Positions 9,657 through 18,735 of a stretch of DNA of 64,000 nt are shown one piece after another. The notes under the pieces are model-generated. The model did no database searches. It had not been told where the DNA came from and worked only from the letters and a program-made list of their open reading frames with translations. Origin of the DNA: GAS368 sp965227745 (GTDB taxonomy: Bacteria; Verrucomicrobiota; Verrucomicrobiia; Opitutales; Opitutaceae); contig OZ245769.1 of the NCBI GenBank assembly GCA_965227745.1, positions 6,448,001 through 6,512,000 on the forward strand. Reading direction: 5' to 3'. The translations under genes were made by a program, and so were the position numbers. The stretch's first letter is position 1. Each line of letters begins with the position of its first letter.

Positions 9657-10954
9657 CGGCGGTTGAGCTGGCGGGCGCCGATATCGCGGCGAAAATACTT
9701 TGAAGCACACTGGATGCCTTCGCAAGCGCGGTAGGCCTGGTCGGCGGCGGAGCGGAGCGACGGAGCGAGCGAAGTGACGCCGAGCACGCGACCGCCATTC
9801 GTCACGATCTGACCGGCGGCATTTTTTGCGGTGCCAGCGTGGTAGACGAAGGTTCCCGCGGGGAGATCGGCCGGGAAAGTAATCGGGTCGCCCTTGGGGT
9901 AAGCATCGGGATAGCCTTTGGCGGCGATGACGACGCACACCGCGTAGTCGGCTTTGACCACGAGTTGGGTGCCGGCGAGTTCGCCGCGAGCGGCGGCCCA
10001 CAGGAGCCCGAGCAGATCGGTCGCGAGGCGCGGAAGCACGACCTGTGTTTCCGGGTCGCCAAAGCGAGTATTGTACTCGATCACGCTGGGGCCGTCGGGC
10101 GTGAGCATGATGCCGATAAAGAGCGTACCGCAAAACGCGATGCCTTCGTCGGCGATCGCATTGACCGAAGGGCGGACGATTTCGTTTTCGATGCGCGAGA
10201 GCAGATGCGGCGTGACGACCTCGGCGGGCGAGTAGGTGCCCATGCCGCCGGTGTTGGGGCCGGTGTCGCCGTCGCCGACGCGCTTGTGGTCCTGCGAGGT
10301 GGGCAAGATCACGTAGTCGCGGCCCGAGACCACGACGAGAATAGAGGTCTCCTCGCCGAAGAGGCAGTCCTCGATCAGCAGTTGCCGCCCGGCGGAGCCA
10401 AACTTGCCGCCGTCGAGCATGTCACGCACCGCCGCCTCGGCCTCGGCGAGCGATTGCGCGACGATCACGCCTTTGCCGGCGGCGAGGCCGTCGGCCTTGA
10501 TGACGATGGGGATTTTGCGGGTCTGCAGATAGGCGAGCGCGGGAGCGACTTCGCTGAAAAATTCCGCGGGCGCCGTTGGGATACGATGCTTGAGCAGAAT
10601 CTGTTTCGTGAAAATCTTCGAGGCTTCGAGCCGCGCGCCGTCGGCCTTGGGGCCGTAAACGGGAATGCCGGCTTCGATCAAACGATCCGCGAGCCCGAGC
10701 GATAGCGGGACCTCGGGGCCGACCACGACGAACTCGATGTTCTCGCGCTGCGCCAGCGCCACGAGCCCCGGCACGTCGTCCGCCGCCACCGCGACGCACG
10801 GCACATCGAGCGCGATGCCCGCATTACCGGGCGCGCAGATCACGCGGGGTCGGGCCGGCGAGGCGAGGAGCGTGCGCACGAGCGCATGCTCACGGCCACC
10901 GGAGCCGACGACGAGGAGGGAGCGGGGAAGCGCAGATGCCACAGGCCGAAACAC
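9653..10954 (-). CDS. purD: Phosphoribosylamine-glycine ligase
   Basis: This is the second step of purine synthesis, joining phosphoribosylamine and glycine using ATP. The 433-residue protein starts with the family signature VGSGGREHALV and shows the ATP-grasp core: IVIKADGLAAGKGVIVA (ATP lid), EETSILVVV, SQDHKRVGDGDTGPNTGGMG, and NTRFGDPETQVVLPRL (metal site). Length and order match typical PurD. Translation appears coupled to the downstream secreted protein through an ATGA overlap. The upstream gap of 38 bp to the LOG-family gene on the same strand may also keep them in one transcript. Confidence 0.97.
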   Translation of the reverse strand: MFRPVASALPRSLLVVGSGGREHALVRTLLASPARPRVICAPGNAGIALDVPCVAVAADDVPGLVALAQRENIEFVVVGPEVPLSLGLADRLIEAGIPVYGPKADGARLEASKIFTKQILLKHRIPTAPAEFFSEVAPALAYLQTRKIPIVIKADGLAAGKGVIVAQSLAEAEAAVRDMLDGGKFGSAGRQLLIEDCLFGEETSILVVVSGRDYVILPTSQDHKRVGDGDTGPNTGGMGTYSPAEVVTPHLLSRIENEIVRPSVNAIADEGIAFCGTLFIGIMLTPDGPSVIEYNTRFGDPETQVVLPRLATDLLGLLWAAARGELAGTQLVVKADYAVCVVIAAKGYPDAYPKGDPITFPADLPAGTFVYHAGTAKNAAGQIVTNGGRVLGVTSLAPSLRSAADQAYRACEGIQCASKYFRRDIGARQLNRR

Positions 10955-10992
10955 TCAGAGCGACGCGTGCGTGGCAAGGCTGCGCTATGGCA

Positions 10993-12900
10993 TTACAGCA
11001 CCTGCAGCTTCTTCCGGTAGAAAGCGATGACCTCGTCCGGATCGTCGGTGAAGAGAATGTAGTCCGCCATCCACGCGGGGGCGCGCTTGGTCTTGATCAT
11101 CGTGTTGACCTGCTTGCGCAGGTCAGCCCAGAACTTGGCGTTGAAGAACACGTAGGGGACGCGCGGGCGGATGCCGAGCTTCAGGTTGCAAAGCTCGATG
11201 CCGACCTCCTCGAGGGTGCCGACGCCACCGACGTTGAAGATGCAGAAGTCCGCCGCCTCGAACCATTTTTGGCGGAAGTGGCGCGACGACTCCTGGAAGG
11301 TATTGAAGAAATCGACGCCGAGCTCCGGTGGCTGGGCTTCGAGTTCGAGGAAGCAGGCGCCGGTGAGTGCGCCCTTGCTGCGCGCCTGTTCGGTGGCGAG
11401 TCGCATCACGCCGCCGCCGCCGCCGGTGAGGACGCCGAGATTGCCGCCGATGAAACTCGTGAGTTTTTCGACGAGAGAGGAAATGCGATCCGTATCGGCC
11501 TGCTCAAGACCCACCGCCGAGCCGTAGAAGGCAAGGATGGTGGCCTCTTGGAATTTGCGCGCCATCTCCTCGCGAACGAAGAATCCATGGTCTCGCTTGT
11601 AAACGTGGTGGTAGAGATCCTTGGTCGTCTCGTCGTACCAGTAGACCTGCAGGCCTACGCCGCTGAACATATCGAGGCGGGCGTGTGCGTTGCTGGAGAA
11701 GAAGTAGCCGTGCGTGCGCGAGGGCTTGCGGAAGATCAGGCGCTTCAGCTTCACGTCGCCCATGCGCGTGACGAGTTCGATGTTTTCCAACAAGTCGGGG
11801 AAGTAATCCGTGATGAGCGTGTCGGCGCCCTCGGGGGCGGCGTCGAGTGCTTGGATCAGCGTGCGACTGCCGACCGGGCAGGCTTCGCCTTCGAGGAATT
11901 TCTTGAGATCATCGTTGGCCTTCACGACGACCGCACGGTTTTCCATCGCGCCGCTCTGGCCGCGCACCGTGATCTTGGTCTTGGGCTTGGCCTCGGCGGT
12001 GTCGCGCGGAGGATTGTTGTCGAGGCACTGGTAGAGATTCGTGGCGGTGGAGAGCAGGCGGAGGCGCTTTTTGGAAAGTGCTTTCACCTCCGGATCATCG
12101 GCCTCGGGCGCGCGGTAAATTTCGACGGACACCACCGGATTCACCACGGGCTGCTCGCCGGTATTGTAGATTTCCAGCATGACGTTCGTGCCGAACGTCT
12201 TGATCGGGTCGAGGAGCACCGCGCTCGTGTGAATGCCGAAATTTCCCGGCCCCGGGTGCAGCACCACGAAGTGCTCGCGGAGGTACATCGAGCAACTCGT
12301 GAGCACGCCGGAATGGGGTGCGATGGTGAGCGGCGAGGCTTCGCGGCGGACCTGGACTTTGTCGAGGAAGGCCCGACCGGCCGTGCCGGAAACGACCCGC
12401 TCGAAGCTCATGCGCTGGAGCTTTTGATTGAGCGTGTAGACCACTTGGTGCGGCGTGAGGAAGACACTGCCGCGGCTATCGATGCTAATGGTGCTGGGCA
12501 GCTTAAGCTTGTTGGTCTTGATGGCGTCCCAGATCTCGACGCTATTGAGCTTAGCCGCGGCGGGCGCGTGAAAGAGCCGACCGACGGGCGAGCCGATGCG
12601 GAGCAGTTTTTTCCAATAGGGCGCGTTCGGGAAACTGGTGTCGTAGATGAAGGCGTCGACCTCCAGCTCGATGCGATTGCCCGCCACATGGGGTGGGACG
12701 GTCACCAGCATTTCGATACCGATGCGGGCCAGCGAGCTGCGCTCGGTGAAGCGCAGGGCGGCGACGTGCTTTTGGAGTTCTTCAAACTCCACCGGGTTGC
12801 GCGGCCAGAAGGCGAGGGTGAGAGTGACGGAGCGGTCGTCCTTGTTCTTTACCGTGAGGATTTGGCCGTCCTGGCTCGTCCAGAATTGATCGGGGTGCAT
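10993..12900 (-). CDS. LOG-family (TIGR00730-type) Rossmann protein with a large unassigned N-terminal region
   Basis: The 635-residue protein starts at the ATG at 12900 (MHPDQFWTSQDG); a longer frame to 13011 adds only unlikely sequence. Residues about 443-635 form a LOG/lysine-decarboxylase-like domain with FYGSA, GVLTGGGGGVM (from 489) and VGGVGTLEE (about 557). The last corresponds to the PGGxGTxxE motif of cytokinin riboside monophosphate phosphoribohydrolases, but with Val for Pro. The first 440 residues are mostly beta-rich, with no signal peptide, no Cys cluster and no motif I recognise; a segment near 100-200 (AFIYDTSFPNAPYWKKLL) looks like a beta-sandwich. Ordinary LOG proteins are about 180-220 residues, so this is a fusion. 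Nucleotide-monophosphate hydrolysis is inferred from the domain only. Confidence 0.75.
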   Translation of the reverse strand: MHPDQFWTSQDGQILTVKNKDDRSVTLTLAFWPRNPVEFEELQKHVAALRFTERSSLARIGIEMLVTVPPHVAGNRIELEVDAFIYDTSFPNAPYWKKLLRIGSPVGRLFHAPAAAKLNSVEIWDAIKTNKLKLPSTISIDSRGSVFLTPHQVVYTLNQKLQRMSFERVVSGTAGRAFLDKVQVRREASPLTIAPHSGVLTSCSMYLREHFVVLHPGPGNFGIHTSAVLLDPIKTFGTNVMLEIYNTGEQPVVNPVVSVEIYRAPEADDPEVKALSKKRLRLLSTATNLYQCLDNNPPRDTAEAKPKTKITVRGQSGAMENRAVVVKANDDLKKFLEGEACPVGSRTLIQALDAAPEGADTLITDYFPDLLENIELVTRMGDVKLKRLIFRKPSRTHGYFFSSNAHARLDMFSGVGLQVYWYDETTKDLYHHVYKRDHGFFVREEMARKFQEATILAFYGSAVGLEQADTDRISSLVEKLTSFIGGNLGVLTGGGGGVMRLATEQARSKGALTGACFLELEAQPPELGVDFFNTFQESSRHFRQKWFEAADFCIFNVGGVGTLEEVGIELCNLKLGIRPRVPYVFFNAKFWADLRKQVNTMIKTKRAPAWMADYILFTDDPDEVIAFYRKKLQVL

Positions 12901-13051
12901 TTGTAGAACAGGGGAAAATGAGGCATTCCGGCGGTCGATACAAGCGGGGAGTAATTGGTTGATTTCCGGAGGGGTGGTGGCATTTTGGACAACTTTTACG
13001 GCACAAAACACCCAGCGTCGTGACTTTGACGCCGTCCCTTAAACTCAACGC

Positions 13052-13849
13052 ATGAAACTCAAAACCACCGTCACCCTTTCCTTGCTCGCGCTCGGCGTCG
13101 TTGCCGCCCGCGCCCAGGACAATACCAAGATCACTGTCCCGGGCATGGCCCCGGCACCGGCTGCCGCTCCCGCGGCCGCTGCGCCGGCTTTCTCCGACGC
13201 GCAAATCGTCGAGGAGTTCGGCTGGTTCATCGGCAAGCGCGTCGGCCTCTCCGAACTCGAGTTCACCCCGGCCGACCTCGCCGCCTTCCTCAAGGGCCTC
13301 AATTCCGCCGCGACCGGCAAGGACACGCCTTACGAACTCGAGAAGATCGGGCCGCTCATGGATGCGTTCATGCAGAAGAAGCAGGCCGCCTACTCCGCCA
13401 AGGCCAAGGCCAAGAGCCTGGAGGCCACCTCCGCCTATTTCGCCAAGCTGAAGGAGACGAACAAGAACGTCGTCGAGCTCCCCAGCGGCCTCCGCTACGA
13501 GATCATCAAGCCCGGCACCGGCCCGAATCCGAAGCCATCTGACACCGTCTCGGTGCACTACGTCGGCGTGCTCATCGATGGCACCGAATTCGACAGCTCC
13601 GTGGCCCGCGGCCAGCCCGCCGAATTCCCCCTCGAGGGCGTGATCCCCGGCTGGACCGAGGGTCTGCAAAAGATCAACAAGGGTGGTAAGATCAAACTCT
13701 ACGTCCCCCCGCACCTCGCCTACGGCGACGACGCCCAGGGCAAGATCCCGCCCAGCTCCACGTTGATTTTCGACGTCGAACTCCTCGACATCAAGCCCGG
13801 CGCCGCCCCGGCCGCGCCCGCTGCGGCTCCGGCTGCTGGTAAGCCCTAA
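13052..13849 (+). CDS. Secreted FKBP-type peptidyl-prolyl cis-trans isomerase
   Basis: A 265-residue folding catalyst of the periplasm. It has a signal peptide (about 1-22, ending AARAQ), an Ala/Pro linker, an FKBP_N-like helical dimerisation region (about 45-145) and an FKBP domain (about 150-250). The domain contains VSVHYVGVLIDGTEFDSS, PLEGVIPGWTEGLQ and the pocket end VPPHLAYGDD...IPPSSTLIFDVELLDI. An Ala/Pro-rich tail closes it. The layout is that of FkpA/Mip-type proteins. It is divergent from the LOG-family gene and ends at a strong terminator, so it is monocistronic. Confidence 0.94.
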   Translation: MKLKTTVTLSLLALGVVAARAQDNTKITVPGMAPAPAAAPAAAAPAFSDAQIVEEFGWFIGKRVGLSELEFTPADLAAFLKGLNSAATGKDTPYELEKIGPLMDAFMQKKQAAYSAKAKAKSLEATSAYFAKLKETNKNVVELPSGLRYEIIKPGTGPNPKPSDTVSVHYVGVLIDGTEFDSSVARGQPAEFPLEGVIPGWTEGLQKINKGGKIKLYVPPHLAYGDDAQGKIPPSSTLIFDVELLDIKPGAAPAAPAAAPAAGKP

Positions 13850-13878
13850 CCGACTGCTCTCAGTCGTTCCTCTTCTAA

Positions 13879-13908
13879 TCCCCGGCTCATCCGCCGGGGA
13901 TTTTTTTT
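13879..13908 (+). terminator. Rho-independent terminator of the FKBP gene
   Basis: An 8-bp perfect stem (tccccggc / gccgggga) with a 6-nt loop is followed directly by eight T, 30 bp after the FKBP stop codon. Confidence 0.92.
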
Positions 13909-13969
13909 GGCGACGACGGGAGCGCGCCGGGTCGGTCAAGTTCGGGTCGAGCTTCTCGTTCAATAGTTC

Positions 13970-15019
13970 TTACAACGTCGCGCGCGCATCCCCGAGGAGC
14001 GCGTCGATCTCGGCGTCCTTAGTATCCCACGAGCACATGAAGCGATAGCCGTGCTCGCCGATAAATTTATAGAAGCGCCAGCCCCGTGCTTCGAGCGCCG
14101 TGACCATCGCGGGCGGTAGCTCGATGAAAATGCCGTTGGCTTCCACCGGCGCGACGAGCGTGCAGCCGAGGGCCCGCAGTCCGGCGGCGAGCTTGGCCGC
14201 CTGGCGATTGGCGTGGGCGGCGTGGCGCAGCCAGATGCCGTCGGTAAGAACCGCTTCCCACTGGGCGGAGGCAAAGCGCATCTTCGAAGCGAGCTGGCCC
14301 GATTGCTTCACCCGATACTCGAATTCGCGCCCGAGCTCGCGGTTGAAAAAGACCACGGCCTCCGTGGTGAGCAGGCCATTCTTCGTCCCGCCAAAGCTGA
14401 GCACGTCGATGCCGGCGCGCCACGTGAGATCGGCCGGGGAGTGGCCGCCCCGCGCTTTTAGCGCAGCCGTGGCATTGGCAAAACGCGCGCCGTCCATGTG
14501 AACGGCGAGGCCGTGAGCATGGGCCCACGTGGATAGGGTGCGCAGTTCTTCGCAGGAATAAACGGTGCCGAGTTCGGTGGACTGAGTCAGAGAGAGCGCG
14601 CGGATTTTTGGGAAATGTACGCCGTGCCCGCGATGCAGTTGGGGTTCGAGGTCAGCGACGCGGAGCTTGGCATCGGGGGAGTTGATCGAGAGTAGCTTGC
14701 TTCCGCCTGTGAAAAACTCCGGGGCCGAGCATTCGTCGGTTTCGATGTGGGCCATCGCGTGACAAAGCACACCGTGGTGGCGCTGGCAGAGGGCGGAGAG
14801 CGCCAGCGCATTGGCGGCGGTGCCGTTGAAGACGAAAAAGACGTCGCACGCGGTTTCGAAGATCTCGGCAAACCGGGCTTTCGCCCGCGCCGTGGATACG
14901 TCATCGCCATAGCTGGGCACGCGGCCGGCATTGACGGCGGTGAGGGCTGCGAGGGCCTCGGGGCAGACGCCCGCGGTGTTGTCGCTGGCGAAGGCGTAGT
15001 TGGGGCGAGGGCCTGTCAT
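13970..15019 (-). CDS. ltaE: Low-specificity L-threonine aldolase family PLP enzyme
   Basis: Members cleave L-threonine and allo-threonine to glycine and acetaldehyde. The protein (349 residues from ATG 15019) has the family start FASDNTAGVCPEAL, then SYGDDVSTARA, the HIETDECSAPEFFTGG region, HMDGARFANA with the PLP-contacting Asp, and the lysine motif SFGGTKNGLLTTEAVVFF. A second ATG two codons upstream (15025) and a longer frame to 15094 are possible. The gene diverges from aroK, with 55 bp between the starts. Gly/Thr metabolism fits with glyA in the same window, although they are not in one operon. Confidence 0.88.
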   Translation of the reverse strand: MTGPRPNYAFASDNTAGVCPEALAALTAVNAGRVPSYGDDVSTARAKARFAEIFETACDVFFVFNGTAANALALSALCQRHHGVLCHAMAHIETDECSAPEFFTGGSKLLSINSPDAKLRVADLEPQLHRGHGVHFPKIRALSLTQSTELGTVYSCEELRTLSTWAHAHGLAVHMDGARFANATAALKARGGHSPADLTWRAGIDVLSFGGTKNGLLTTEAVVFFNRELGREFEYRVKQSGQLASKMRFASAQWEAVLTDGIWLRHAAHANRQAAKLAAGLRALGCTLVAPVEANGIFIELPPAMVTALEARGWRFYKFIGEHGYRFMCSWDTKDAEIDALLGDARATL

Positions 15020-15074
15020 GGGCATTTTGGTGTTTGGCTTGCGCGCGGGAGCGCGTTTTGTGACAGCGCACGCG

Positions 15075-15626
15075 ATGAACGCAGCGGACGTCAATCTCTA
15101 CCTCGTCGGTTTCATGGGCACGGGCAAAAGCACCGTGGGCCGCTCCGTCGCGCAGAAACTCGGTTTCCACATGGTCGACAGCGACCACGAGATCGAGCGC
15201 CTGAAGGGCAAGGGCATCCCGGAAATCTTCGCGGAGGACGGCGAGCCGGCCTTTCGGGCGATGGAGCGGGCCTTCATCGAAACCGGCCACACCGGCGAGC
15301 GCACGGTCGTCTCCTGCGGCGGCGGCCTCGTGGTGCAACCCGGCATGCTGGACCTATTGCGGAGCAAAGGTGTGGTGGTGTGCCTGCACGCCTCGGTGGA
15401 AACAATTCTCGCTCGCACCCAGCGCCAGCAAAACCGCCCGCTCCTCGTCTCGCAAAACCCCGAGGAGCGCATCCGCACGCTCTTCGCGGCGCGCGAGCCG
15501 ATCTACAAACGCTCGGGCACGGTGATCCTCACCGATTCACGTCCGCTGTCCGATATCACGGGACATGTCATTCGGGCGTGGCGGCGCGACGCCGCCGATT
15601 TTGTGCGGGCGCAGGCCCGGCGCTAA
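15075..15626 (+). CDS. aroK: Shikimate kinase
   Basis: It phosphorylates shikimate at the 3-OH in the aromatic amino acid pathway. The 183-residue protein has the Walker A GFMGTGKS (12-19), the shikimate-binding DSD (D35, D37) and the GGG stretch VVSCGGGLV. The lid region carries Arg residues (QRQQNRPLL). A longer frame from 15000 is not conserved; the ATG at 15075 gives the usual family N-terminus NLYLVGFMG. Its TAA stop overlaps the ATG of queG by one base, so the two are translationally coupled. Confidence 0.95.
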   Translation: MNAADVNLYLVGFMGTGKSTVGRSVAQKLGFHMVDSDHEIERLKGKGIPEIFAEDGEPAFRAMERAFIETGHTGERTVVSCGGGLVVQPGMLDLLRSKGVVVCLHASVETILARTQRQQNRPLLVSQNPEERIRTLFAAREPIYKRSGTVILTDSRPLSDITGHVIRAWRRDAADFVRAQARR

Positions 15627-16822
15627 TGGACCCGCGACAGGACGAGTTGCGGGCGCGGCTGGGGGCGCTCGGTTTCGACGACGTGCGGTTTGCCACGCTG
15701 ACGAGCGGCCACGACGACGGCCTGCGCGCGTGGCTCGACGCCGGCATGCAGGGCGAGATGGGCTGGATGGAGCGCACCGCCGACAAGCGCATCGACCCCC
15801 AACTCGTGCTCCCCGGCGCCCGCTCGATCATCATGCTCGGCGTGAGTTACGCCTTCGCGGAGAAAGGCGAGACGGAGGCGGGCCAAGAAAATGACGGGGC
15901 GGAGCCGAAGAAGGGTGAGGCCAAGTCGTTCCGCCCGGCTTGGGCCCGCTACGCGCTGCACGAGGACTATCACGACACCATGAAGCCGGGGCTCGTCGCC
16001 GCAGGGCAAACGCTTCAGGAATTATATGGGGTAGGGGAGCGGGACTACCGCTACTACGTCGACACCGGCCCGGTGCTGGAGCGCGGCTGGGCGGCGCGCG
16101 CCGGGCTCGGCTTCGTCGGCAAAAACGCGATGCTCATTTCGCGCCGCCACGGCAACTGGCTCTTTCTCGCGGCGATCCTGACAACCCTCGAGTTTGAGCC
16201 CGACGCGCCCATTCGCAAGAAGGTCGAAAACCTCGACAACCAGCGCGCGGGTGAGGTGGGTCTGCTCTGCGGCAAATGCACCCGCTGCCTCGACGCCTGC
16301 CCGACCGACGCCTTTGCCCGCCCCGGCGTGGTCGATGCCCGCCGCTGCGTTTCGTACCAAACCATCGAGAACAAAGGCATCATCCCCCGCGAGCTGCGGC
16401 CCGGGATCGGCCATCGTATCTACGGTTGTGATACATGCCTCGAAGTTTGCCCGTGGAATCGCTTCGCGCAGGAGGGCCGCAAGCTCCTGCTCGCCGCGCG
16501 CGGCGAGATCGCCGATCTGCCGCTCCGGGAGATTTTGGAATTAACCCCGGTGCGCTTCGCCGAGGTCTTTCGCCGCACGGCGATCAAGCGCGTGAAGCTT
16601 GGCGGCATCGTGCGCAACGCGTGCATCGTGGCCGGCAACTCTGGCGATACTTCACTGCTGCCGGTGTTGGTGAGGCTCGCGAACGCGCACGAGCTGCCCC
16701 TGGTGCGAGCTCATGCCGTCTGGGCCGTCTATCGGCTCGGGGGCGGTAACCAACTTTCGGATGCCCGTATGCGGGAAACGGATACGAAGGTGCTGGCGGA
16801 GTATGAAGCGGAGGGTTCGTGA
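15626..16822 (+). CDS. queG: Epoxyqueuosine reductase
   Basis: The last step of queuosine tRNA modification, reducing epoxyqueuosine with a cobalamin cofactor. The 398-residue protein has the DUF1730 N-terminal domain with the catalytic Asp in YYVDTGPVLE (D146), then two 4Fe-4S clusters: CGKCTRCLDACP (C215, C218, C221, C225, plus C241) and CDTCLEVCP (C268, C271, C275). A HEAT-repeat-like C-terminus (NACIVAGNSGD, HAVWAVYRLGG) binds tRNA in known homologues. A 20-residue acidic/Lys insertion at about 80-100 is unusual. The start overlaps the aroK stop. Confidence 0.95.
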   Translation: MDPRQDELRARLGALGFDDVRFATLTSGHDDGLRAWLDAGMQGEMGWMERTADKRIDPQLVLPGARSIIMLGVSYAFAEKGETEAGQENDGAEPKKGEAKSFRPAWARYALHEDYHDTMKPGLVAAGQTLQELYGVGERDYRYYVDTGPVLERGWAARAGLGFVGKNAMLISRRHGNWLFLAAILTTLEFEPDAPIRKKVENLDNQRAGEVGLLCGKCTRCLDACPTDAFARPGVVDARRCVSYQTIENKGIIPRELRPGIGHRIYGCDTCLEVCPWNRFAQEGRKLLLAARGEIADLPLREILELTPVRFAEVFRRTAIKRVKLGGIVRNACIVAGNSGDTSLLPVLVRLANAHELPLVRAHAVWAVYRLGGGNQLSDARMRETDTKVLAEYEAEGS

Positions 16823-16823
16823 T

Positions 16824-16927
16824 CGAGGTGGACGGCGATCTCGGAGCACCGTCGGGAAGCGGATGCGAAAGTCGCGGCGGCAGTCGAGGCCGCTGAAGAC
16901 GGCGCCCGGAGGTCGCCGTCCACCTCG
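16824..16927. repeat. Inverted-repeat element (REP/BIME-like), copy 1
   Basis: Two 30-bp arms (16824-16853 and 16898-16927) match in inverted orientation at 26 of 30 positions, each containing ggtggacggcgaycts. A similar element lies at 42008-42105. It fills the gap between the converging queG and thioesterase genes and may also act in termination. Confidence 0.75.
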
Positions 16928-16939
16928 GGGAATCGTTGG

Positions 16940-17344
16940 TTAGCCCTTAAAAATTTCCGTCATGCGCGCCACGAATGCCGGCGGCGGTCGCGTGGGGCGG
17001 CCATTGAGATCGCAAAAAGCGTGGGCACTGGACCCGGTGGCGAGCAGTTCCTCGCCGCGAAAGACTTCGTACTCAATGCGGATGCGGAGCAGGGGCTGCT
17101 CCTTGATGGTCGCAATGATCGTGAGGGTGTCGTCGTAGACGGCGGGACGGCGGTACTTGGCCGAGACCTCCAGTACGGGGATGCGAAAGCCGTCGGCTTC
17201 CAACTGCTTATAGGGAAAGCCCTGCTCGCGGAGGAGTTGCGTGCGGGCGACTTCGAACCACGGGAGATAATTCGCGTGGTACACGATGCCCATCATATCG
17301 GTCTCGGCGTAGCGCACCGTGACCTGCGCGCGCGCGGAGATCAT
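16940..17344 (-). CDS. Acyl-CoA/acyl-ACP thioesterase, YbgC/FadM type hotdog
   Basis: The 134-residue hotdog-fold enzyme has the YbgC-type signature VRYAETDMMGIVYHANYLPWFE with the catalytic Asp (D16) and HANY. The rest follows the family (AKYRRPAVYDDTLTI, IRIEYEVFR, GSSAHAFCD). It hydrolyses acyl thioesters; the chain length is not predictable. It is translationally coupled (ATGA overlap) to the upstream glycosyltransferase and adjacent to the divergent ACP-dehydratase gene, which suggests a role in the lipid-like block. Confidence 0.9.
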   Translation of the reverse strand: MISARAQVTVRYAETDMMGIVYHANYLPWFEVARTQLLREQGFPYKQLEADGFRIPVLEVSAKYRRPAVYDDTLTIIATIKEQPLLRIRIEYEVFRGEELLATGSSAHAFCDLNGRPTRPPPAFVARMTEIFKG

Positions 17345-18504
17345 ACTTCGGAGTCGGCGGTGGCGGGGCTAAAGAGCGCCTCGGCCGATTCTTTCCAGCA
17401 ATTGCGGGTGGCCCATTCCCGGCCGGCGGTGCCGAGCTTTTTGCGCAGGGGCGCATCGTGGATGAGCTTTTCGAACGCCGCGGCGAGCTGGCCCGGGCGA
17501 TGGGGCGGCACGAGCAAGCCGGTGACACCATCCATGACCGCCTCGGAGACCCCGCCCACGTCGTGCGCCACGACGGGCAGGCCGTGCGCGGCGGCTTCCA
17601 AGTACACGAGGCCAAAGCCCTCGACGCTGTGATCGAGGTTGACGCTCGTCATCGCAAAGATGTCGGCGCGGTCGTAGAGGTCGGAGAGTTCTTCGTCAGG
17701 GATGTTGCCAAAGAAACGGACGGTGAGATCGGGTTTCTCGGCCGCTGCGGCGCGCAGGTGGGCCTCGTAGTTGCCTTTGTTCTGGGTGCCGACGATCCAG
17801 TACTCCAACTGGGAGCGAACATCCGGGGCGAGCGCTTGGAGGGCCTGCAAGGTGAGCAACTGGCCCTTGCGCGGGTGCAGGCGGCCGACGGTGAGGACGA
17901 CCGTTTTCTTCTTCGGTGCTTCCGGTCGCGGGGGGACGACCGCAAAATCCGAGCGCAAGGCGCCGGGCGTGAGAAAGATCTTATCGGCGGCGCCGGGGAA
18001 GTGAGAGAGGAGCAGTTCCTGGGTGTAATTGGTCAGTGTGCTGACCCGCGTCGCATGCTTGATCAATTGCCCGGCTAACCAGCGGCGAACGGGGCTGCGC
18101 GTGAACTTAAGAATCTCCGAGCCGTGAAAGGTCAGCACCAGCCGGCGAGGGCGAAAGGCATGAAAGAACTGCAGCAGCATCATCGTCATCATCGGCCCCG
18201 GCTCGGGCAGATAGACCGTGGCGTGGCGGAGATCGCGGCGGTGGCGGATCAATTCCCGCGCTAGCTGTACTTGACACCAAATATCATGTGTACCCTTGAG
18301 CGGCAGGCGGCGGAGGCGGAACGGCCAGTCGGTCCGCTCGACGGCCGGTGAGGCGGATTGCGCCCAGACTTCGATATTGTAGCCGAGGCTGGCACTGGCC
18401 CGGGCGATCTCCTCCGTAAAAGTCGCAATGCCACCCCGCACTGGGTAAAACTCGTGCGTGATCAGAAAGACGGGCCGGGCGGTGGCAGCGGAGAGATCGG
18501 ACAT
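17341..18504 (-). CDS. Glycosyltransferase, family 4 (GT-B)
   Basis: A 387-residue cytoplasmic GT-B enzyme. The N-terminal half opens with ITHEFYPVRGGIATFTEEIA, the acceptor-domain start common to GT4. The C-terminal half has VVLTVGRLHPRKGQ and the donor-binding EGFGLVYLEAAAHGLPVVA with the EX7E arrangement. Retaining transfer from a nucleotide sugar is expected; sugar and acceptor are unknown. It is the first gene of a two-gene minus-strand operon with the thioesterase and shares the 231-bp divergent promoter region (18505-18735) with the ACP-dehydratase gene. I could not assign -35/-10 boxes there. Confidence 0.9.
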   Translation of the reverse strand: MSDLSAATARPVFLITHEFYPVRGGIATFTEEIARASASLGYNIEVWAQSASPAVERTDWPFRLRRLPLKGTHDIWCQVQLARELIRHRRDLRHATVYLPEPGPMMTMMLLQFFHAFRPRRLVLTFHGSEILKFTRSPVRRWLAGQLIKHATRVSTLTNYTQELLLSHFPGAADKIFLTPGALRSDFAVVPPRPEAPKKKTVVLTVGRLHPRKGQLLTLQALQALAPDVRSQLEYWIVGTQNKGNYEAHLRAAAAEKPDLTVRFFGNIPDEELSDLYDRADIFAMTSVNLDHSVEGFGLVYLEAAAHGLPVVAHDVGGVSEAVMDGVTGLLVPPHRPGQLAAAFEKLIHDAPLRKKLGTAGREWATRNCWKESAEALFSPATADSEV

Positions 18505-18735
18505 GTACGGTTAAGAGGACAATCGAACGCGCGTTTTCAGCACGTGACTATGACGGCGAATGAGTTAGGGTAGTGACGGCAAGGTTGCAAGCGCCGCTGT
18601 TCGACGGGGCGGCCCGGACCAAAGTTCCTCGAAACACGGAACTTGGCGGTTTAATCGGCGTCCATCCGCCGCGCGTTGCTGTGCCCAAGAAATGGGTTTA
18701 CTTTACCTAGTCCCGTAACATACAAGACACGAATA

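Noticed and set aside
10936..12906. Open frame of about 656 codons opposite the LOG-family gene
   Set aside because: Shadow of the LOG gene: composition dominated by Ala, Glu, Arg and Val, with no recognisable motif, while the opposing strand has LOG motifs.
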